DNA from: Spirochaetales bacterium
GTDB lineage: Bacteria; Spirochaetota; Spirochaetia; SPDA01
Assembly (NCBI GenBank): GCA_004525155.1
Contig: SPDA01000199.1
Span: forward strand, 1-5,276
Direction: 5' to 3'
DNA length: 5,276 nucleotides
Shown: positions 1 to 4,080 of the stretch, in pieces
How the letters are laid out: each line of letters opens with the position of its first letter
How positions within the stretch are numbered: position 1 is the stretch's first letter
Made by a program: the position numbers and the translations under genes
Notes under the pieces: model-generated
The model's input: only the letters and a program-made list of their open reading frames with translations
Database searches by the model: none
What the model was told of the DNA's origin: nothing

Positions 1-476
1 ATAAAAAGCCAGAACGGACTCTTTATGGGAACAGGGGTGTTATTTGTGTAGATAAACGCTATGGCGCGGTAGATGAACATCATGCCGAGGGTGGTTATGA
101 AGGCGGGTATATTGAGTTTCGTCACGAAAAGGCCGTTCACCAGTCCCAGAAACGATGCGAGGGCCAGGACTAGAAGGACCGCCACCACGCCGTTCATTCT
201 TTGGGCCAGGGTCGCACCCAGTACCGACACCAGGGCGAGCATGGAACCGACGGAAATGTCGAAGTCTCCGCTGGTAATACAGAAGGTCATGCCGATGGCG
301 GCGATGGCGGTCAGGGCGGAATACTTGAAGTTGGCCATGAGGCTGTAAGCGGATCTGAAGGCCGGCGACAAGGCCGAAAAAATAACGACAACCAGGATAA
401 GGATGCCGGGAAGGCCGAAATAATCCCAATTCGCCGCGACACGGTATTTGAAGCCTTTTTTCATCTCGCTTTGCAT
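1..476 (-). CDS. Sugar ABC transporter permease, RbsC/YjfF type (partial, C-terminus missing)
   Basis: Inner-membrane subunit of a CUT2 (ribose/galactofuranose-type) sugar importer. The frame stays open to the left edge and gives the first 158 residues, about half of the usual 320-330. The family hallmark ITSGDFDISVGSM is at residues 67-79, followed by hydrophobic stretches near 83-115 and the conserved 'NGLFVTKLNIPAFITTLGM' segment at 114-132. The first hydrophobic helix is near 20-38. I chose ATG at 476 because it lies 4 bases after the stop of the preceding permease, with AAGGTG about 8 bases upstream; a second in-frame ATG at 464 has poorer context. As last gene of an ATPase-permease-permease unit it matches the position of yjfF, which pairs with the neighbouring permease to form a heterodimeric pore. 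The substrate cannot be told from sequence; a pentose, hexose or furanose is inferred from the family. Family assignment is secure. Confidence 0.93.
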   Translation of the reverse strand, partial: MQSEMKKGFKYRVAANWDYFGLPGILILVVVIFSALSPAFRSAYSLMANFKYSALTAIAAIGMTFCITSGDFDISVGSMLALVSVLGATLAQRMNGVVAVLLVLALASFLGLVNGLFVTKLNIPAFITTLGMMFIYRAIAFIYTNNTPVPIKSPFWLF

Positions 477-480
477 AATC

Positions 481-1443
481 CTACACCTTGATTCCTTTGG
501 ATTTTGCCACCTGCAGATACCTCCGCCTCACGCCTTCGATAAAAAGCGCGAGAATTAACACGATGCCTACGGAGAGCATCTGGTAGTATATCTGGACGGC
601 GAGGAGATTGAGCCCGTAATAGATCATCGATATGAAAATGCCCGCAAAGAGGGTGCCCCACAGATTGCCCCTGCCGCCGGTAAGGCTGGTCCCTCCCAGA
701 ATGGTGACGGTGATGACCACGAGCACGAACCCGGGAGACATGGTGGGTATGCCGATAAGTGCCTGGGACGTGCGGATGACGGAGGTGATTCCGGAGGTGA
801 AGGCCACCAGGGCATAGACCCCTATGGTAACCATGTCCACATTGATGCCGGATATTTTGGTTGCCCGCTGATTGGAGCCCACGGCTGCAACATGCCTGCC
901 GAAGGCGCTGTGGTAAAGCACAAAATAAAAAACGATGAAAAAGAAAACCATGATGTATATCGGGACAGGGACTCCCAGCATTTTACCGGTGCCCAGTTCC
1001 ATGAACGATTTCTGCGCAATGATGATCTGCCGCCCGCCGGTTATCAGAAGCGCGGCTCCCTTTATGATGGTGGCCATGGCAAGAGTGGTTATAAGGGGAT
1101 TGACTTTGAGTTTGGAAATGATGGTTCCATTCAAGGCTCCCACCATGGCGCCTATGACAAGCGCGACCGCGATGGCGGCGGCCATACCCAATACCGGCAT
1201 GAGCATCGCGATAAACACGCTCACCAGGGACATGACCGATTCCACCGAAAGGTCAAACCCTCCGGAGGTTATGGCGAAGGTCATGCCGAACCCGACTATG
1301 GCCGCGTAGGTACCCTGGGCTATGATGTTGAGTATCGTGTCCAGTTTGAGAAAATTGGGAGTGGCTATCGACAGCGCCACGCTTCCGGCAAAGATAAAAA
1401 TAAAGATGCCGATTTTTTCGTATAACTTTAAGAATTTTATCAT
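481..1443 (-). CDS. Sugar ABC transporter permease, RbsC/YtfT type
   Basis: Complete 320-residue membrane subunit of the same CUT2 sugar importer, of normal family length. Hydrophobic segments cover most of the chain, starting near residues 11-29. Recognisable family blocks are ITSGGFDLSVES at 58-69, the conserved cytoplasmic loop FGRHVAAVGSNQRATKISGI at 181-200, and GGTSLTGGRGNLWGT at 250-264. The ATG at 1443 lies 4 bases after the ATPase stop; the Shine-Dalgarno is weak (AGGCAG overlapping the end of the ATPase gene), so translation is probably coupled to the ATPase. The next permease follows after another 4-base gap. Oddity: the usual Gly of the 'DLSVGS' motif is Glu (E68), whereas the partner permease keeps Gly. 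The position in the operon matches ytfT. Subfamily is clear; substrate unknown. Confidence 0.95.
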   Translation of the reverse strand: MIKFLKLYEKIGIFIFIFAGSVALSIATPNFLKLDTILNIIAQGTYAAIVGFGMTFAITSGGFDLSVESVMSLVSVFIAMLMPVLGMAAAIAVALVIGAMVGALNGTIISKLKVNPLITTLAMATIIKGAALLITGGRQIIIAQKSFMELGTGKMLGVPVPIYIMVFFFIVFYFVLYHSAFGRHVAAVGSNQRATKISGINVDMVTIGVYALVAFTSGITSVIRTSQALIGIPTMSPGFVLVVITVTILGGTSLTGGRGNLWGTLFAGIFISMIYYGLNLLAVQIYYQMLSVGIVLILALFIEGVRRRYLQVAKSKGIKV

Positions 1444-1447
1444 GCTG

Positions 1448-2947
1448 CTACTGCCTGTGCCCTATCTGGGCGGCCACCAGTTCATTTTCATCCATCGTTT
1501 CCCGGTTGAATTCAGCGGTCTTGACCCCGCGGTAGAAGACCAGACACCGGTCCGGCAGGTTGACGAGCTCCGGAAGTTCCGATGAAGTGAAGATGATGGA
1601 CATGCCCCGGTTCGCCAGTTCACGCAGAATCCGGTGAATTTCCGCCTTCGCGTTCACATCGATGCCCCGCGTAGGTTCCAGGAGGATAAGCACCTTGCAG
1701 TCCGCCAGAAGTGTCCGGCAGATGACTGCCTTCTGCTGGTTGCCGCCGCTTAAATAGATAATTTTCTGGTTCTTGTCTGCCAGTTTGATATCAAGTTTTT
1801 CCCGGATTCCCGTGAACCGTTCGGTTTCCTTTCTGTTGTTGATGAATAGACCTTCCCTGAGCTTTTTTATGATAATGATGCTTAAGTTGTGCAGTACGGA
1901 CATATCCGGCAGGATGCCCGTTTCCTTTCTGTCTTCCGTTACATACCCGATACCGAGGGCTATGGCGTCCTTGGGAGAGCTTATCGATACCGGCTGGCCT
2001 TCGAAAAACACCTCGCCCGTCTTTTTAGGAGTAACGCCGTAAAGCGATTGAAGCAGCTGCTGGACGCCGCTCCCAATCACGCCGGCAAGGGCGAGTATCT
2101 CCCCCCTTTTCAGGCAGAAATTGACGCTTTCCACTGCGTCGGCTATGGAATAATCCTTAACCTCCAGCACAACATCCCCGTTGACGGCATTTTTTTCGGT
2201 TAAAAGAAAATAGTCCTTTACAACCTTGCCGACCATCATTTCGATAATTTCATTCTTGAAGGTATCCTTCGTTAAGACGGTGCCGACTTTCTTACCGTCT
2301 CTGAGCACTGTTATCCTGTCGGAGAGTTCGAAGGCCTCTTCCAGACGATGGGAAATATAGATGATCGATACCCCGTCATCCTTAAGTTTTTTGACTATTT
2401 CGAAGAGTTTGCGAACTTCCCTGTCCGTCAGGGTCGCGGTCGGTTCGTCCATGATGATGAGCTTCGACTCGAAGGACAGGGCCCTCGCGATTTCCACCAT
2501 CTGCCTTTCCGCAACCGTCAGGTCCGCAATGTACCTGACTACGTCGATATCGCTGTCCAGACGCTTAAGGATTTTGCCTGCATCCTCGTTCAGTTTCCGC
2601 CAGTTGATAAAACCCAGTGTCGTAGGTTCCATCCCGAGAAATATATTTTCGGCGACGGAGAGATCGGGAACGAGGTTGAATTCCTGGTAAATGACGGCAA
2701 TATTGTTCTCCCGGGACTGGACGGTGCTGTTAAATACTACTTCACGCCCTTCGTATGTAATTGTACCGGCATCGGGCTGGTACATTCCCCCCAGAAGTTT
2801 AATGAGGGTGCTTTTTCCTGCCCCGTTTTCCCCGACCAGGGCCATGACCTCGCCGGAACGGACGTCGAAATCCACGCTGTCAAGGGCGGTAACCCCGGGG
2901 AACGTTTTTGTTACCTTTTCGAGGTGAAGAAGCAATTCGGAGGACAT
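1448..2947 (-). CDS. Sugar ABC transporter ATPase with two nucleotide-binding domains, RbsA/YtfR type
   Basis: Cytoplasmic ATPase of the CUT2 sugar importer, 499 residues as started at ATG 2947, normal for RbsA-like fused ATPases. Domain 1: Walker A GENGAGKST at 39-47, Q-loop Gln88, degenerate signature LTVAERQ at 143-149, Walker B IIMDEP ending with Asp167-Glu168, switch His200. Domain 2: degenerate Walker A GVIGSGVQQL at 289-298 without the Lys, EDR at 338-340 in place of the Q-loop, canonical signature LSGGNQQK at 399-406, and Walker B LILLEPTRGID around 420-430. So one canonical composite site (Walker A of domain 1 with signature of domain 2) and one degenerate site are expected, as in the family; the loss of the Walker B Asp in domain 2 (Leu423) is extra. 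An in-frame TTG at 3016 would add 23 residues with no family counterpart; ATG 2947 has AAAGGGGG about 10 bases upstream. First gene of the operon. Confidence 0.95.
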   Translation of the reverse strand: MSSELLLHLEKVTKTFPGVTALDSVDFDVRSGEVMALVGENGAGKSTLIKLLGGMYQPDAGTITYEGREVVFNSTVQSRENNIAVIYQEFNLVPDLSVAENIFLGMEPTTLGFINWRKLNEDAGKILKRLDSDIDVVRYIADLTVAERQMVEIARALSFESKLIIMDEPTATLTDREVRKLFEIVKKLKDDGVSIIYISHRLEEAFELSDRITVLRDGKKVGTVLTKDTFKNEIIEMMVGKVVKDYFLLTEKNAVNGDVVLEVKDYSIADAVESVNFCLKRGEILALAGVIGSGVQQLLQSLYGVTPKKTGEVFFEGQPVSISSPKDAIALGIGYVTEDRKETGILPDMSVLHNLSIIIIKKLREGLFINNRKETERFTGIREKLDIKLADKNQKIIYLSGGNQQKAVICRTLLADCKVLILLEPTRGIDVNAKAEIHRILRELANRGMSIIFTSSELPELVNLPDRCLVFYRGVKTAEFNRETMDENELVAAQIGHRQ

Positions 2948-2995
2948 TAAACAGGGGCCCCCTTTCACATGGATGATGATGTTGAATGCTATTAC

Positions 2996-3024
2996 AGTTT
3001 TGAACGAATTTTTCAATTTGTCAA
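2996..3024 (-). promoter_or_regulatory. Candidate sigma-70 promoter for the ABC operon
   Basis: Read on the minus strand, a perfect TTGACA lies at 3024-3019. With a 17-base spacer the -10 would be AAAACT at 3001-2996, a poor 3/6 match; the better-looking TGTAAT at 2996-2991 is 22 bases away, which is too far. The -35 is persuasive and the -10 is not. Transcription from here would leave a leader of about 40 bases before ATG 2947. A weak -10 would suit an activator-dependent sugar operon, but that is inference. Confidence 0.3.
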
Positions 3025-3033
3025 GGTAAATTG
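3014..3033. repeat. Short inverted repeat CAATTT-N8-AAATTG over the divergent promoter region
   Basis: CAATTT at 3014-3019 and AAATTG at 3028-3033 are perfect inverted copies separated by 8 bases. The repeat overlaps the leftward TTGACA and the rightward TTGTCA elements, so a dimeric regulator here could affect both directions. The arms are only 6 bp and AT-only apart from one base, so chance occurrence in AT-rich DNA is quite possible. Confidence 0.25.
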
Positions 3034-3047
3034 TAATTTTTTAACAT
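3018..3047 (+). promoter_or_regulatory. Possible upstream rightward promoter
   Basis: TTGTCA (5/6 to consensus) at 3018-3023 and TAACAT (4/6) at 3042-3047 are spaced by 18 bases. It would give a leader of about 65 bases for the gene at 3119, which lacks a Shine-Dalgarno. It competes as an explanation with the TATACT box nearer to the gene. Confidence 0.25.
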
Positions 3048-3083
3048 GATGCAAATAGAAGCCTCTGATTCCTTTGCGGGAGC

Positions 3084-3112
3084 TTTATTCAACCGGCCCT
3101 TGCCTGTATACT
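3084..3112 (+). promoter_or_regulatory. Candidate promoter giving a leaderless transcript for the gene at 3119
   Basis: TATACT at 3107-3112 matches the -10 consensus in 5 of 6 bases, and a T-rich, weak -35 candidate TTTATT sits at 3084-3089 with a 17-base spacer. The ATG begins 6 bases after the -10 box, so transcription would start at or next to the A of ATG. This fits the absence of any Shine-Dalgarno-like purine run just upstream of the start. Confidence 0.35.
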
Positions 3113-3118
3113 TCTCCC

Positions 3119-3886
3119 ATGAAAACAACCCGCTACAGCCACAGGCGCTGGCAGATAACCCTGGGACTTCTTCTCTTCGCCGCGGCCCTTATCCTGCACG
3201 GACTGCACTACCTCATATTCCGCGACGCCTATCACCTGGCGGTTTATTTCCTGGGAGACCTGGCTTTTGTTCCTGTGGACATACTCGTTGTCGCCATCAT
3301 TCTGAACCGGCTTCTTTCTTCCAGGGAGAAGACCGCACGGCTTTCAAAATTGAACATGGTGGTGAGCGTATTTTTCAGCGAACTGGGCAGGCCGCTCCTT
3401 GCCGTGTTTCTCGGCATGGACGAAAACAGCGGGGACCTTTCGCGGATCATCAAACCCAGTACAGACTGGGACGTTAAAATGTTTAACCGCGCCAGGGAAG
3501 CCGTCCAGAAACATGAACAGAAGATCACCGGGGACCCTGGTGCACAGGACGGATATTTTTCCTCCATGCGTGATTTTCTGATGAGCAAACGGCCCTTCCT
3601 GCTCACGCTCATGGAAAATCCCAATCTCCTGGAGCACGAATCCTTTTCCGATCTGCTGCTCGCGGTCTTCCACCTCATCGACGAACTCCTGGAGCGGAAG
3701 GACTTCAGCGCCTGCGGTGAAAAGGACAGGCAGCACCTTGCGGGCGACGCAAACAGGGCTTACCGTCACCTCATGCTGGAATGGCTGACCTACCTGCAGC
3801 ACGTAAAAAAGGAGTACCCCTACCTTTTTTCACTGTCCCTGCGGACAAATCCCTTCGACCCGGATGCGATAGCGGAGCTGCGGTAA
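3119..3886 (+). CDS. Conserved two-helix membrane protein of unknown function
   Basis: A 255-residue protein with two hydrophobic helices near the N-terminus, about residues 12-34 and 40-64, joined by a short loop, then a charged stretch (65-80, probably helical) and a mostly helical soluble tail. The two helices and positive residues at 5-11 and 65-75 suggest both ends face the cytoplasm. Blocks 'YFLGDLAFVPVDILVV' (43-58), 'LNMVVSVFFSELG' (78-90) and 'YPYLFSLSLRTNPFD' near the end recall a family of uncharacterised bacterial membrane proteins that I have seen only as hypothetical; no enzyme motif is visible. I chose ATG 3119 because the helix starts soon after it; an in-frame TTG at 3074 would add 15 unremarkable residues. 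There is no Shine-Dalgarno before 3119. The gene is divergent from the ABC operon and 190 bases ahead of the sterol reductase gene, so a functional link to either is open. Confidence 0.85.
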   Translation: MKTTRYSHRRWQITLGLLLFAAALILHGLHYLIFRDAYHLAVYFLGDLAFVPVDILVVAIILNRLLSSREKTARLSKLNMVVSVFFSELGRPLLAVFLGMDENSGDLSRIIKPSTDWDVKMFNRAREAVQKHEQKITGDPGAQDGYFSSMRDFLMSKRPFLLTLMENPNLLEHESFSDLLLAVFHLIDELLERKDFSACGEKDRQHLAGDANRAYRHLMLEWLTYLQHVKKEYPYLFSLSLRTNPFDPDAIAELR

Positions 3887-3906
3887 ACCTGTTCTACACA
3901 CAGGCT

Positions 3907-3919
3907 TGTTCCGGGAACA
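3907..3919. repeat. Perfect 13-base palindrome TGTTCC-G-GGAACA
   Basis: Two 6-base inverted arms around a single central base lie 20 bases after the stop of the membrane-protein gene. As RNA it could form at most a 5-bp stem with a 3-base loop and no T-run follows, so an operator for a dimeric regulator is more plausible than a terminator. Its only nearby target would be the reductase gene, about 160 bases downstream. No second copy was found in the window. Confidence 0.35.
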
Positions 3920-3943
3920 TGGAAATCAGCAAATCCGTATAGA

Positions 3944-3973
3944 TTGACCATATTAGGGAAATCGTTTTACATT
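3944..3973 (+). promoter_or_regulatory. Possible promoter upstream of the small ORFs and reductase
   Basis: TTGACC at 3944-3949 (5/6) and TACATT at 3968-3973 (4/6), spacer 18. Transcription would begin near 3980, next to the GGGGGG run that could serve as ribosome binding site for the small ORF at 3992. This is the option compatible with translation of that ORF from a short leader. Confidence 0.25.
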
Positions 3974-3993
3974 TGCTCCGGGGGGCATAGTAT
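3966..3993 (+). promoter_or_regulatory. Alternative promoter for the reductase gene
   Basis: TTTACA at 3966-3971 (5/6) and TAGTAT at 3988-3993 (4/6), spacer 16. A start near 4000 would exclude the first small ORF from the transcript but keep the second, with a leader of about 77 bases for the reductase. It overlaps the other candidate, so at most one is likely to be the main promoter. Confidence 0.25.
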
Positions 3994-4051
3994 GGTTCAC
4001 GTTCCGCGCATCATTCCGGCCGCTTTATTTTTATTGGTATGGCAAATATGA
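3992..4051 (+). CDS. Possible 19-residue leader peptide ORF
   Basis: ATG at 3992 opens a 19-codon frame encoding MVHVPRIIPAALFLLVWQI, with a hydrophobic second half. GGGGGG at 3980-3985, six bases before the ATG, could pair with the CCUCC of 16S rRNA by including a G-U pair. Its TGA stop overlaps the ATG at 4048 of the next small ORF in the form ATGA. A sequence this short has no family evidence, so it may be chance; the ribosome-binding context and the overlap are the only support. Confidence 0.22.
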   Translation: MVHVPRIIPAALFLLVWQI

Positions 4052-4080
4052 TCGCTTTAAGTTTTTCGTATAAGTTATGA
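4048..4080 (+). CDS. Possible 10-residue coupling ORF ending on the reductase start
   Basis: ATG at 4048 encodes MIALSFSYKL and its TGA stop overlaps the reductase ATG (ATGA at 4077-4080). It has no Shine-Dalgarno of its own; an in-frame ATG at 4039 would make it 13 residues. If translated, it would be by re-initiation after the small ORF ending at 4051, and would pass ribosomes on to the reductase, which also lacks an upstream Shine-Dalgarno. Purely an inference from arrangement. Confidence 0.18.
   Translation: MIALSFSYKL

Larger units (their letters stand above)
2948..3118. other. Divergent intergenic region between ABC operon and membrane-protein gene
   Basis: This 171-base stretch separates two divergently transcribed genes and should hold the promoters of both. 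The middle, about 2980-3060, is AT-rich compared with the flanks, as expected for promoter DNA. An 8-base GGGGCCCC palindrome at 2954-2961 overlaps the likely ribosome binding site of the ATPase gene. No RNA gene, terminator or convincing regulator site of a named family was seen; for example, no CG-centred LacI-family palindrome is present. Confidence 0.7.
3887..4076. other. Intergenic region upstream of the sterol reductase gene
   Basis: This 190-base gap carries a 13-base palindrome, weak promoter-like elements and two very small ORFs running into the reductase start, each listed separately. I saw no rho-independent terminator after the 3886 stop: the CCTGT/ACAGG pair at 3888-3904 is only 5 bp and has no following T-run. 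Read-through from the membrane-protein gene into the reductase is therefore possible. Confidence 0.6.

Noticed and set aside
892..1425. 177-codon open frame on the plus strand
   Set aside because: Antisense to the complete permease; the product is rich in His, Gly and Asp in the manner of a reverse-strand shadow.
2348..2950. 200-codon open frame on the plus strand
   Set aside because: It lies wholly antisense to the ATPase gene, whose motifs are complete. The translation has no recognisable family and arises from codon bias of the real gene.
2965..2970. ATG-TGA start-stop pair just upstream of the ATPase ribosome binding site
   Set aside because: A one-codon ORF can be regulatory, but there is no ribosome binding site before it and a six-base match is expected by chance.
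2948..3016. N-terminal extension of the ATPase from a TTG at 3016
   Set aside because: The 23 extra residues have no counterpart in RbsA-like ATPases, the TTG overlaps promoter-like sequence, and ATG 2947 has a purine-rich site upstream.
3046..3477. 143-codon open frame on the plus strand starting at ATG 3046
   Set aside because: It overlaps the two-helix membrane protein in another frame, has Pro/Arg/Gly-rich low-quality sequence and no hydrophobic or family pattern, whereas the 3119 frame has clear membrane helices.
3888..3904. CCTGT/ACAGG hairpin after the membrane-protein gene as terminator
   Set aside because: Only 5 bp with a 7-base loop and no T-run follows.
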